64,000 bases of DNA from NCBI RefSeq assembly GCF_019455445.1, contig NZ_JAHWUS010000002.1, positions 186,001 through 250,000 on the forward strand. Direction: 5' to 3'. This stretch comes from Pseudaquidulcibacter saccharophilus (GTDB taxonomy: Bacteria > Pseudomonadota > Alphaproteobacteria > Caulobacterales > Aquidulcibacteraceae). The translations under genes were made by a program, and so were the position numbers. The notes beneath the pieces are model-generated. The model did no database searches, was not told the DNA's origin, and worked only from the letters and a program-made list of their open reading frames with translations. Positions 25,722 to 35,565 of this stretch are shown in pieces. The stretch's first letter is position 1; the number at the start of each line of letters is the position of its first letter.

Positions 25722-25891
25722 TCATGTGATTTATTATTTAAAAATCATAATTGCAACTAACAATGTAATAAAGCAATTATAGAGTAATGATTGAATGTTA
25801 TACAACCTTGACTGTTTGCAAATGTCGGGGTTTAAAATATACACTATGTTAAAATCATAAGTAATATTTCAAATGAATATAGGTGGTAAAT

Positions 25892-26461
25892 ATGAATAAC
25901 GAAGATATTGAAAAATCACCAAATGAAACGGCGTCTTATGAAGTTAAGGAAGAAGCCAAGTTTTATGTTGTATCAAGCGAAAAATTTTGGATTTTGACAA
26001 TTGCTTCGTTGGGTTTTTATACTTTGGTTTATTATTTTTTAAATTGGGAAGCATATAGAAATGCTACCCGAAAAGATATATCGCCGTTTTGGCGCACAAT
26101 TACCTTTCCGTATTTTGTGTTTGATTTCCGCGATAAAGTAAAAGAATTGTGTGATGAGAAAGATGTAAAAACGGGGTATGAATTCGATATTTTACCCTTT
26201 GCTATGGTATTAACATACGTCTTGTCGTCGCTTATTGTTTATAAACAAACAGACTCTGGCAGTTTTCATTATGGGTTATTCGGCGCTGGTATGGCAATTA
26301 GTATTTTCCAATCACGATTTAGAAAATTTATCAATATTGCTAGCGGTGATGAACTTGGCGAAAGTAACAGTAAACTAAGCCTAGAAAATTATTTCTGGCT
26401 TGGGTTATTATGGTTCTTGTTAATTTTATCTCTTATGTTTGTTAAGGCAAAATATTTGTAA
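25892..26461 (+). CDS. Membrane protein of unknown function, paralogue 1 of 3
   Basis: 189 residues from the ATG at 25892 (AGGTGG six bases upstream). After a charged N-terminus comes FYVVSSEKFWILTIASLGFY, then LNWEAYRNATRKDISPFWR, two central hydrophobic segments and a C-terminal one. The pattern (V-S-x-x-K-x-x-x-L, then N-W-x-A-Y, then I-S-P-x-x-R) recurs in the next gene, showing duplication. Similar proteins are annotated only as hypothetical membrane proteins, DUF4234-like. A-T content is higher than the flanks. Confidence 0.72.
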   Translation: MNNEDIEKSPNETASYEVKEEAKFYVVSSEKFWILTIASLGFYTLVYYFLNWEAYRNATRKDISPFWRTITFPYFVFDFRDKVKELCDEKDVKTGYEFDILPFAMVLTYVLSSLIVYKQTDSGSFHYGLFGAGMAISIFQSRFRKFINIASGDELGESNSKLSLENYFWLGLLWFLLILSLMFVKAKYL

Positions 26462-26602
26462 GTTTAAGGTGGATATCTTAGGTATAATAATTTTACCAAA
26501 AAGACCAATTGGGGTGTTGACTAGCTTTTACCATTATGTAATCTTGAGTATATTAAGTTGTATTCCCCCCCGCCCATCAGCAAAAATGTTTGGAGTTTAG
26601 TA

Positions 26603-27211
26603 ATGACTGTTACGACAACATACGAATTTGAGAATTGTGAAACTGCACCTCCGTTTTATGTAGTTTCACCAGTTAAATTACTGCTCCTCACAATATTTAC
26701 ATTTGGTTGTTATAATGTTTTTTGGCTTTATCAAAATTGGAAAGCATATTCGAAATATAATGAGAAAAAAATCTCTCCATTATTTCGATCAATTTTCGCC
26801 CCATTTTTTATCTATGACTTGTTAAAATCAGCCCGTGAGCATGGTGACGGAAAAGCAATCTCCGATATGGCCGTTGTCATTGTTTCTATGGCATATATTA
26901 TTTTATTCTTCATAGTCGGATTTTCACTTGTACCAAATCCAATGGGGCATTTAATTATTAGTTTTCATTTCTCTTACTTAAACGGTACTGGGCTATTATT
27001 AATTGGTCTTATGTTTTGGATTCAGTGGCGGCTTAATATCATCTGTGGCGATGAGTTTGGAAAATCAAACGATAAGTTAAGCATAGAAAATTTTGTTTGG
27101 ATTGGATTTATGTGGGTTGCATTTACCAGTGCTTTTATCTGGAGCGGTGCAAATAAAGAAGAAGCAGCCAAATGGGGACTTACAACTAATTTCACCGTCA
27201 CTAAGGATTAG
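26603..27211 (+). CDS. Membrane protein of unknown function, paralogue 2 of 3
   Basis: 202 residues from the ATG at 26603, with TGGAG eight bases upstream. FYVVSPVKLLLLTIFTFGCY and NWKAYSKYNEKKISPLFR align with paralogue 1, and GDEFGKSNDKLSIENFVWIG aligns with GDELGESNSKLSLENYFWLG there. About four transmembrane helices. The 141-base gap before it contains a run of seven Cs. No function is known. Confidence 0.72.
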   Translation: MTVTTTYEFENCETAPPFYVVSPVKLLLLTIFTFGCYNVFWLYQNWKAYSKYNEKKISPLFRSIFAPFFIYDLLKSAREHGDGKAISDMAVVIVSMAYIILFFIVGFSLVPNPMGHLIISFHFSYLNGTGLLLIGLMFWIQWRLNIICGDEFGKSNDKLSIENFVWIGFMWVAFTSAFIWSGANKEEAAKWGLTTNFTVTKD

Positions 27212-27249
27212 TATTTAAAATTCAATAATTATTTTTAAGTGATAATTTT

Positions 27250-27846
27250 ATGAGCCAAGATAGCGTTTTGCAATCAAATGATAATGGATATTTATGCTTA
27301 TCATCTGGTGATTTATCGGGCGTTATAATAGGTAGTTTTGGATTATATAATAGCAGGTGGATTTCATCTCAATGGCACAGTAATGCAATATCAAGCATAA
27401 ATAGTTTTAGCAAATTTTTTGCATTAATAGGTAATTTTTCACTCCCATTTCTTATATCAACAATATGGAAGATTGAAATATCCGAAAGAAAATATAAGCC
27501 ACACTTTGTAATATTGTATTTACTAGCATTTCTTAGAATTATAGTCAGTATTACGAAAATTGTTATTCTAATTCATTGCTTAAATGAAAATGATGGGTTG
27601 GGTTTGTTCAATTTATTGCTTTGGAATTTTTATATATATCCAATTGGGTTGATTTTATCCGTCTTAATTTCTGTTCTTATTCAGAAACATATAAATAGAA
27701 TAGCAGGCTTTGAAATTGATTTTAGTGCCTCAAATAAGGGATTAGGCATTTTAATATTGCCAATTTCAATACAAGTGTTGGCATATATATTTTTTCCAAT
27801 AACAAATTTTCTAATAATGCTTTTTACTATTGGTTATCGTGTTTGA
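27250..27846 (+). CDS. Membrane protein of unknown function, diverged paralogue 3 of 3
   Basis: 198 residues, about four hydrophobic segments, very AT-rich. The alignment to the two preceding proteins is loose: SSGDLSGVIIGSFGLYNSRW matches the first helix region and KHINRIAGFEIDFSASNKGL matches the GDE-region before the last helices, but the NW-x-AY and ISP elements are eroded to SSQWHSNAISSINSFSKFF. It may have changed function. Start at 27250 has only a weak ribosome-binding site (AAGTGA). Confidence 0.62.
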   Translation: MSQDSVLQSNDNGYLCLSSGDLSGVIIGSFGLYNSRWISSQWHSNAISSINSFSKFFALIGNFSLPFLISTIWKIEISERKYKPHFVILYLLAFLRIIVSITKIVILIHCLNENDGLGLFNLLLWNFYIYPIGLILSVLISVLIQKHINRIAGFEIDFSASNKGLGILILPISIQVLAYIFFPITNFLIMLFTIGYRV

Positions 27847-27883
27847 GGTATTGAACGCCTTAAATAATATAAGGAAATAGAAT

Positions 27884-28140
27884 TTAACCATTCCTACTCA
27901 ACCTTTCAAACCGTTCCTCCAATTCCTTCATTAAATCGTCGCGTTGTTTTTGGCGTGATTGATAGTCTTCTGGTGCATGGTTTGCGCCGATTAATCGCGA
28001 AATCTTTACGACTTTTTCTAAAATCACTAATTGCCTCCGTGCGCTTTCGGTTTCGCCATCAATAAGTGATTGCAAAATTCGTTCGCGCACTTTGGCAAAA
28101 GTTCGTCTAATTCCTTGTTGGTAGTTGGGGTTTTATTCAT
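27884..28140 (-). pseudogene. Small helical protein, probably frameshifted, beside the terminase-like gene
   Basis: An open frame of 68 codons (28090-27884, GTG start) encodes a charged coiled-coil protein ending LMKELEERFERLSRNG. Upstream in another frame an ATG at 28140 opens MNKTPTTNKELDELLPK, which would run straight into VRERILQSLIDGETESARR if one base were inserted near 28090-28096. This looks like a single gene of about 85 residues broken by a one-base deletion, or a sequencing error. It is divergent from the terminase-like gene. No family recognised. Confidence 0.5.
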
Positions 28141-28221
28141 CGTATTATTATTGCACCTAAAAGATTTGGGGTGGATAGGGGGGCGCAATCCCCATTTTTT
28201 ATACCCGTCATAAAATATGCC

Positions 28222-28542
28222 ATGACTTATGAACCATTACCAAATCCAAAACACGAAAAATTCGCCCTTGCACTTGCGCGGGGTATGTCCAAAGAAAATG
28301 CCTATGCCGAAGCAGGGTTTATTGGCGGGCGGACTGCCGCAAGCCGATTGTCAACAAATGTCAACATTTTGGCGCGTGTGCAAAAATTGCAAGAAATTGC
28401 GCAAAATCGCAATGAAATCAATGTTGATACATTGTTACAAGAACTCGAAAAAGCGCGAAAATTGTCAATTTCTTTGGGGCAAGGCAGCGCCGCCGTTTTG
28501 GCAACAATGAGCAAAGCAAAATTATTAGGGTTGATGAAATGA
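28222..28542 (+). CDS. Phage terminase small subunit-like protein
   Basis: 106 residues from the ATG at 28222. KHEKFALALARGMSKENAYA, then AGFIGGRTAASRLSTNVNIL and RVQKLQEIAQN, follow the terminase-small-subunit pattern of a DNA-binding helix-turn-helix (KxxxFxxxxxxGxSxxxAYxxAG, AASRLxxNxxIxxRVxxL). No large terminase, portal or other phage gene is near, so this is an orphan, either a prophage relic or a recruited DNA-binding protein. The alpha-helical C-terminus (LLQELEKARKLSISLG) is also terminase-like. Confidence 0.7.
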   Translation: MTYEPLPNPKHEKFALALARGMSKENAYAEAGFIGGRTAASRLSTNVNILARVQKLQEIAQNRNEINVDTLLQELEKARKLSISLGQGSAAVLATMSKAKLLGLMK

Positions 28543-28651
28543 TTAATTCCAAAGTCGCACTGAAAAAAATACAAAACCTACTAGATTTTATTGTCACTTT
28601 CGCTATTGGTAGCGGCATCAAGGGCAATTAATAATTTACGAAAGGTTCGTT

Positions 28652-29869
28652 ATGTCTAAAATTAAAGTTGCAAATCCGGTTGTCGATCTCGATGGCGACG
28701 AAATGACCCGTATCATCTGGTCAATGATTAAAGAATATTTGATTTTCCCATATCTTGATTTGCCAATCGAATATTATGACCTTTCTGTTGAAAATCGCGA
28801 TGCCACCGATGACCAAGTTACTATCGATGCTGCAAAAGCAATCCAAAAATATAATGTTGGTATCAAATGCGCGACCATCACCCCAGATGAAGCACGTGTT
28901 ACCGAGTTTAATTTGAAAAAAATGTGGAAATCACCAAACGGCACAATCCGTAACATCCTTGGTGGTGTGGTTTTCCGTGAACCTATCATTTGCCAAAACG
29001 TTCCACGCCTTGTCCCTGGTTGGACTGCGCCAATCGTTGTTGGTCGTCACGCATTTGGTGACCAGTATAAAGCAACAGATTTCAAAGTTCCTTCTGCTGG
29101 TAAACTAACTATGAAATTTACCCCAGATGATGGCGGCGAAGAAATTGAATACGAAGTATTCCAATATCCTGGTGCCGGTGTTGCAATGGGTATGTATAAC
29201 CTTGATGAATCAATTCGTGAATTTGCGCGCGCGTCATTCAACTATGGCTTGCTTCGCAATTGGCCGGTTTATCTATCAACCAAAAATACAATTCTTAAGG
29301 CTTATGACGGCCGTTTCAAAGATATTTTCCAAGAAACTTTTGATGCAGAGTTCAAAGATAAATTTGCGGCTGCTGGCATCGTTTACGAACACCGTTTGAT
29401 TGACGATTTGGTGGCTTCTGCACTTAAATGGTCTGGTAAATTCATTTGGGCTTGTAAAAACTATGACGGCGACGTGCAGTCTGACATGGTTGCACAAGGC
29501 TTTGGTTCATTGGGCTTGATGACGTCTGTATTGATGACCCCAGATGGCAAAACCATCGAAGCCGAAGCGGCACACGGTACTGTTACCCGCCACTATCGCC
29601 AACATCAAAAAGGCGAAAAAACTTCTACCAACTCAATTGCTTCAATCTTTGCTTGGACCCGTGGTCTTGCACACCGTGCGAAACTTGATGACAATGCTGA
29701 ATTGGCGAAATTCTCTGCTACTTTGGAAAAAGTTGTGGTTGATACCGTTGAAAGCGGCTTCATGACAAAAGACTTGGCTCTATTGGTTGGTGACGAGCAA
29801 AAATGGCTTACCACTGAGGGCTTCTTGAAAAAAGTTGCTGAAAACCTAGAAGCAGCAATGGCTGCGTAA
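28652..29869 (+). CDS. icd: NADP-dependent isocitrate dehydrogenase
   Basis: A 405-residue enzyme of the TCA cycle, oxidising isocitrate to 2-oxoglutarate with NADP. It belongs to the dimeric eukaryote-like subfamily common in alphaproteobacteria: [20 protein letters not shown] at the start, [19 protein letters not shown] with the isocitrate-binding Ser/Asn/Arg, and [20 protein letters not shown] for NADP contact. AAAGG lies seven bases before the ATG. It is monocistronic with a strong terminator 117 bases downstream. Codon use looks more biased than in neighbours, as expected for high expression. Confidence 0.97.
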   Translation: MSKIKVANPVVDLDGDEMTRIIWSMIKEYLIFPYLDLPIEYYDLSVENRDATDDQVTIDAAKAIQKYNVGIKCATITPDEARVTEFNLKKMWKSPNGTIRNILGGVVFREPIICQNVPRLVPGWTAPIVVGRHAFGDQYKATDFKVPSAGKLTMKFTPDDGGEEIEYEVFQYPGAGVAMGMYNLDESIREFARASFNYGLLRNWPVYLSTKNTILKAYDGRFKDIFQETFDAEFKDKFAAAGIVYEHRLIDDLVASALKWSGKFIWACKNYDGDVQSDMVAQGFGSLGLMTSVLMTPDGKTIEAEAAHGTVTRHYRQHQKGEKTSTNSIASIFAWTRGLAHRAKLDDNAELAKFSATLEKVVVDTVESGFMTKDLALLVGDEQKWLTTEGFLKKVAENLEAAMAA

Positions 29870-29985
29870 TAGCGTCAAATTGGTGCGTCGAAATTTTTTG
29901 AAATAGTTCACTATTACAAAAAATTTTCTCCTACCACTTTTTAGCTATTACTTGCCATTGATGGCGAAAATTGAATTTATTAAAG

Positions 29986-30012
29986 GCGCGAATTTCGGTT
30001 CGCGCTTTTTTT
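29986..30012 (+). terminator. Terminator after icd
   Basis: GCGCGAA (29986-29992), loop TTTCGG, TTCGCGC (29999-30005), followed by seven Ts. Confidence 0.9.
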
Positions 30013-30048
30013 GTCAACAAGGCAAATTATTTGTGATAGACTCAATAA

Positions 30049-30378
30049 ATGATTGAGAATTACCAATGGCAAATAACTGATTACGGTCTTGAAACCAATG
30101 TGGGGCAGAATGAATATGCCATTTCGGTTGCTGAATTGTTCAAAACTTTCAACTATGAGGGAATTGAACTATTTTATTCACTAATCCTACTGATGGGGCG
30201 AGAATGGGTTATTCGTGATGATATTGTCGAAATTTATCCTCTCGCGGTTAAATATCACGCTAAAAAACATGCTATTAATTTCAATCAAGAAATTCTTATG
30301 CGTTCAATTGAGTTTTATATTGATAATGATACTTGGCTAAAATCACGCCCAATTAAAGCGTTTATGCATAAATTATAA
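30049..30378 (+). CDS. Hypothetical protein
   Basis: 109 residues, soluble, mixed helix and strand, no signal peptide. EGIELFYSLILLMGREWVIR and YPLAVKYHAKKHAINFNQEI are the most ordered parts. I do not recognise a family. The ATG lies 37 bases after the icd terminator T-tract with no clear Shine-Dalgarno motif, and a TTGTGATAGACTCAATAA stretch precedes it, so it might be leaderless or weakly translated. It could be a recently arrived gene. Confidence 0.55.
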   Translation: MIENYQWQITDYGLETNVGQNEYAISVAELFKTFNYEGIELFYSLILLMGREWVIRDDIVEIYPLAVKYHAKKHAINFNQEILMRSIEFYIDNDTWLKSRPIKAFMHKL

Positions 30379-30490
30379 AATAAAATTACAAGTTACAGAT
30401 TTACCTAATTTTAGTCATATATTCGCCTTAATTAAATTTAATTAATGCCGCCGTTAAATTGGCAATTATATTTCAAAAAGAGGGGAAATT

Positions 30491-31027
30491 ATGAAAAGGA
30501 AGTTGCTTGGACTTGTGGTTACAAGTCTTACTTTTATCGCTGCACCAGTTTTTGCAAAAGACACAAGTGAATATAAAAAAGCGCTTGCTGCATGTAAGGC
30601 ATTTGATGCAGATACTTTTGTTAAAAGCGTGTCCTCTGACAAGAGGGTCTTGAAAAAATTCACACCCAAAGATGTATATTTTGGAACTTTAGAGGCAAAT
30701 AGTGAAACTGTTTATGAGGTAAAATATTCGCCAAAAGATTTTTCTTTTCCATACTCTTATGTAGGAAAAAATATCGATAATGAAGATTTATGGGTCGATA
30801 AATCTACTTTGAGTGATGAGTATCCCACTTATGCAAAAGTCAATATTTCACGTGATGATACCAATCAATTGAAAGTGCGTTGGCAGATTGCGGAATATGA
30901 AATCGCAGAAAAAGGCAAGGTAGGGAAATTTATAAGCACATCTGGCAAAATCCAGCAAATGGAATTCAGTCCGAACGGCAAAAATAATTGTTGGGAATTA
31001 TCTGCTGTTTATAATGTGAAAGAATAA
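30491..31027 (+). CDS. Secreted protein of unknown function
   Basis: 178 residues with a signal peptide (MKRKLLGLVVTSLTFIAAPV, cleavage after VFA at residue 22). The mature part has two cysteines (LAACKAF and NNCWEL) likely joined in the periplasm, and a beta-rich middle. AGAGGGG lies about five bases before the ATG. It heads a run of four co-directional secreted proteins; the next gene starts two bases after its stop, so they are probably an operon. Family not recognised. Confidence 0.72.
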   Translation: MKRKLLGLVVTSLTFIAAPVFAKDTSEYKKALAACKAFDADTFVKSVSSDKRVLKKFTPKDVYFGTLEANSETVYEVKYSPKDFSFPYSYVGKNIDNEDLWVDKSTLSDEYPTYAKVNISRDDTNQLKVRWQIAEYEIAEKGKVGKFISTSGKIQQMEFSPNGKNNCWELSAVYNVKE

Positions 31028-31028
31028 T

Positions 31029-31673
31029 ATGATGAAAGCATCTAATATTGCTTTGGTCTTATCATTATTTGCGGTTTCATCTTGCGGCGCATTGAATAAT
31101 AAAATTAACAAAGAAGTGGCGATTAACAAAAAGACGCTTATTAATTTTAGGGTCGATTTGATAAATCCTGATAGCAAAATGGCAAATGGTTTTGATAATC
31201 CCGCATTTAAACAGCTTCATGCTGATTTGGCAGAGGTTCTGCCGGATTTTAAACAAAACATTTGTGTTAATAGTCCAAATGCACCTTTAACAGATGAAAT
31301 TATTTCTAAATGTGCCGGCAATCAAAATTTTACAATTGGTGACATGATTGAAGATGCCACATCAATAGGTGTTTATGACCTAAACAAAGATGGTAAAGAA
31401 GATCTCATAATCGCAATGGGCGGCAATACTGGTCTCTCTGGTCTTGGTACATGTGGTGCAAGGCAATATCGGTTTTATGAGAATATTGGGAATGATTACC
31501 GCCCAATCGGCAAAGTGAATGTATTGAATGCGCAAACGCTTTATGTTTATGACAATGCCGGAAAAAACAAGTTTTCAAGCTTGTTATGGAAAAGTGAAAT
31601 TGGCTGCGATGGTAATCCGTTAAAAGGTGAAAGCTATCAAAGTTACGATTATAAAAAAGCAAGTTATTATTAA
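31029..31673 (+). CDS. Lipoprotein with EF-hand/FG-GAP-like motif, paralogue A
   Basis: 214 residues. The signal peptide ends in the lipobox VSSC (Cys19), so the protein is probably lipid-anchored. The core contains DLNKDGKEDLIIAMGGNTGL, a Dx[DN]xDG calcium-binding-like loop, then GTCGARQYRFYENIGNDYRP. The same two blocks recur in the next two genes. The motif resembles single FG-GAP/VCBS repeat loops, but one copy per protein is not a propeller. Function unknown. Confidence 0.72.
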   Translation: MMKASNIALVLSLFAVSSCGALNNKINKEVAINKKTLINFRVDLINPDSKMANGFDNPAFKQLHADLAEVLPDFKQNICVNSPNAPLTDEIISKCAGNQNFTIGDMIEDATSIGVYDLNKDGKEDLIIAMGGNTGLSGLGTCGARQYRFYENIGNDYRPIGKVNVLNAQTLYVYDNAGKNKFSSLLWKSEIGCDGNPLKGESYQSYDYKKASYY

Positions 31674-31690
31674 ATAACGAGGGGGAATAA

Positions 31691-32284
31691 ATGAAATTTT
31701 CTGGTGCCTTGTTGGTTACATGCCTTTTGGTTGCTTCAAATGCTTATGCCGGCACAAAATATCCCATGCCTTTGATTTGGGATTATAATCCAACACAACA
31801 AATAAGAACTACATTATGGGAAAAGCCAACCATAAAAAATGACTTGACCGAAGTTTACAACGATTGGGTAAAAAGAAATTGTTATGGTATCGATGACATT
31901 GCGGCATGTGTTGCCGGCAATCCTGGATATTCCCAAAATGGTTTATTTGACGATATTGCAATCGCCACACCCGATTTAAACAATGATGGTAAGCGCGATT
32001 TGATATTATATATGGGTTCAAATACTGGGCTTATGGGGTCTGGCTCTTGTGCAATGACAGATGTTTGGTTTTATGAAAACACAGGCACAGATTATCGCAA
32101 TATTGGCAAAAGCGGTTTTGTTGTACGGGCTGATATTGCGCTTGGTGCCCCAAAGGCAAAGGGTAAATTTCGCGACATAGTTACAAATATCAAAAATGAT
32201 AGCTGTAATAATGGCAAAAAAATCCCGCCACAAATTGATAAATATAATTATAAAACAAATTCTTATTACGATAACGAAGGATAA
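31691..32284 (+). CDS. Secreted protein with EF-hand/FG-GAP-like motif, paralogue B
   Basis: 197 residues with a signal peptide (MKFSGALLVTCLLVASNAYA). TKYPMPLIWDYNPTQQIRT begins the mature protein, followed by CYGIDDIAACVAG, TPDLNNDGKRDLILYMGSNT and WFYENTGTDYRNIGKS. GAGGGGG precedes the ATG by five bases. Four to six cysteines imply disulfides. It aligns with the next gene nearly end to end, showing a recent tandem duplication. Confidence 0.75.
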   Translation: MKFSGALLVTCLLVASNAYAGTKYPMPLIWDYNPTQQIRTTLWEKPTIKNDLTEVYNDWVKRNCYGIDDIAACVAGNPGYSQNGLFDDIAIATPDLNNDGKRDLILYMGSNTGLMGSGSCAMTDVWFYENTGTDYRNIGKSGFVVRADIALGAPKAKGKFRDIVTNIKNDSCNNGKKIPPQIDKYNYKTNSYYDNEG

Positions 32285-32291
32285 ATATTTT

Positions 32292-32894
32292 ATGAAATAC
32301 ATTGCTTCTTTAGCTTTAATTTCATGCCTTTTCGCAAGTTCCGCCAATGCAAAAGGAAAATACCCAATGGAATTGATTTGGGATAGCGGTCCTTCGCAGA
32401 ATGTGCGCACTGAATTAGTTTCAAAGCCAACGATAAAAGCTGATATTCAACAAGCCTATGATGGTTGGGTTGAAAATAATTGCTATGGTCAAAAAGACTA
32501 TGAGGCATGTCTGAAAAACCCACCTAAGCCACCGCTTACAGATGTTTTTGATGTGCTCGCGGTTGCAACACCAGATTTAAACAATGACGGTAAGCGTGAT
32601 TTAATTATCTATATAAGTGGTGAAACCGGAATGTCTGGCAATGGTCGTTGTGGTATCATGGAAGTTTGGTTCTATGAAAATATTGGAACAGATTATCGCA
32701 GCCTTGGGAAGTCAGAATTTTTACATTCTAACCAATTCTATTTGGGTGCACCAAAATCAAAAGGAAAGTTCCGAGATATTATTACAAAAGATGTTGATGG
32801 CTTTTGTTCCGGTGAAAAGAAGCCTAAATTTATAGGAAATCCCTATGATTATAAGAAGGGCGTATATTTCCCATTATATATTGAAACACACTAA
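32292..32894 (+). CDS. Secreted protein with EF-hand/FG-GAP-like motif, paralogue C
   Basis: 200 residues; the ATG at 32292 gives the signal peptide MKYIASLALISCLFASSANA. KYPMELIWDSGPSQNVRTEL, TPDLNNDGKRDLIIYISGET and WFYENIGTDYRSLGKSEFL mirror paralogue B; FDVLAVATPDLNN and APKSKGKFRDII are shared as well. It starts seven bases after paralogue B stops. Its stop interlocks with the hspQ stop in CTAA (32891-32894). No function known. Confidence 0.75.
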   Translation: MKYIASLALISCLFASSANAKGKYPMELIWDSGPSQNVRTELVSKPTIKADIQQAYDGWVENNCYGQKDYEACLKNPPKPPLTDVFDVLAVATPDLNNDGKRDLIIYISGETGMSGNGRCGIMEVWFYENIGTDYRSLGKSEFLHSNQFYLGAPKSKGKFRDIITKDVDGFCSGEKKPKFIGNPYDYKKGVYFPLYIETH

Positions 32895-33226
32895 TTTCTT
32901 AGGCCACCAACCAAGGAGTATTTCCCGATTTTTGGATTGAATTCGCGGAAATATTCCTGAATTTGTGGATGTTCAATTGGAATACCGCTTTCATCTGGCA
33001 TCAAATTCTGCTCGGAGACATATGCAAGATAATGGGTTTCATCATTTTCCGCCAACAAATGATAAAATGGCTGATTACGATCTGGGCGCATGTCTTCGGG
33101 GATGGAATTATACCATTCTTCACTATTTGCGAAAACTGGGTCAATATCAATGATAACACCGCGAAACGAAAATAAACGGTGCTGAACAATTTGTCCTATC
33201 CCATATTTTGCAGTTTTTACCAGCAT
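32891..33226 (-). CDS. hspQ: Heat shock protein HspQ (hemimethylated-DNA-binding YccV family)
   Basis: A 111-residue HspQ. ATGs at 33253 and 33238 are in frame, but GGAG lies six bases before the ATG at 33226, giving MLVKTAKYGIGQIVQHRLF, the normal start. FRGVIIDIDPVFANSEEWYN and QPFYHLLAENDETHYLAYVS are the core. HspQ is a small beta-barrel that in enterobacteria acts as an adaptor or enhancer for Lon and binds hemimethylated DNA. It is divergent from rlmE. Confidence 0.92.
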   Translation of the reverse strand: MLVKTAKYGIGQIVQHRLFSFRGVIIDIDPVFANSEEWYNSIPEDMRPDRNQPFYHLLAENDETHYLAYVSEQNLMPDESGIPIEHPQIQEYFREFNPKIGKYSLVGGLRN

Positions 33227-33309
33227 ATCAATCTCCATTGAAGGCTTAATCAAGAAATAGGTATGCTTTCGGGCTTTTACAATAATGAGTTTTCGTCTAT
33301 TTGCATAAT

Positions 33310-34032
33310 ATGAGTGAAACAGAAAACACCGATGATAACAAAAGACGCAGGCGCGTTACAACACCTGATAAAAAGGTTTTGCGCGGTGATGCGCATGAAA
33401 AGGTTCGTACTGCCAAAAAACGGTCCGTGCAATCGGCACGCTGGCTAGAGCGGCAATTAAACGACCCTTATGTAAAACTTGCGCAGGCAGAAGGTTGGCG
33501 CTCGCGTGCGGCATTCAAAATTATTGAGATTGATGATGCCTTCAAAATTTTTAAAAAGGATGCCAAAATTCTTGACCTTGGCGCTGCACCTGGTGGCTGG
33601 TCACAGGTTGCGATGAAACGTGGTGCCAAAAATATTGCCGCAATTGATTTACTTGATATTGATCCAATTGATGGTGTCGAAATTTTTAAAGGCGACTTTT
33701 GCGATAATGAAATGCAAAATGCTATTATAGCCTCACTTGGTGGTGCGCCTGATGTTATAATGTCTGATATGGCTGCCAACACTGTTGGTCACAGGCAAAC
33801 CGACCACATTCGTACAATTGCGCTTGCCGAACTCGCCGCCGATTTTGCCATTGAGTTTTTAAAGCCAGGTGGGCATTTTGTGTCAAAAGTTTTTCAAGGT
33901 GGCTCGCAAATTGATATGTTGAACCGCTTAAAACACAATTTTAAAACCGTGAAACATTTCAAACCAAATTCATCCCGCAAAGAAAGTGTAGAGTTATTTT
34001 TGGTCGCACTTCATAAAAAGGATAAAATATAA
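33310..34032 (+). CDS. rlmE: 23S rRNA U2552 2'-O-methyltransferase RlmE (FtsJ/RrmJ)
   Basis: A 240-residue SAM-dependent methyltransferase acting on the 50S A-loop. A basic N-terminus (DDNKRRRRVTTPDKKVLRGD) is followed by SRAAFKIIEIDDAF, the SAM motif LDLGAAPGGWSQVA, the active-site Asp in DVIMSDMAANTVGH, Lys in FVSKVFQGG and the final Glu in SRKESVELFLVA, completing the KDKE tetrad. ATG at 33310 chosen over an upstream TTG. guaB follows 45 bases downstream but has its own promoter. Confidence 0.94.
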   Translation: MSETENTDDNKRRRRVTTPDKKVLRGDAHEKVRTAKKRSVQSARWLERQLNDPYVKLAQAEGWRSRAAFKIIEIDDAFKIFKKDAKILDLGAAPGGWSQVAMKRGAKNIAAIDLLDIDPIDGVEIFKGDFCDNEMQNAIIASLGGAPDVIMSDMAANTVGHRQTDHIRTIALAELAADFAIEFLKPGGHFVSKVFQGGSQIDMLNRLKHNFKTVKHFKPNSSRKESVELFLVALHKKDKI

Positions 34033-34038
34033 TACTAA

Positions 34039-35565
<1,527 letters not shown>

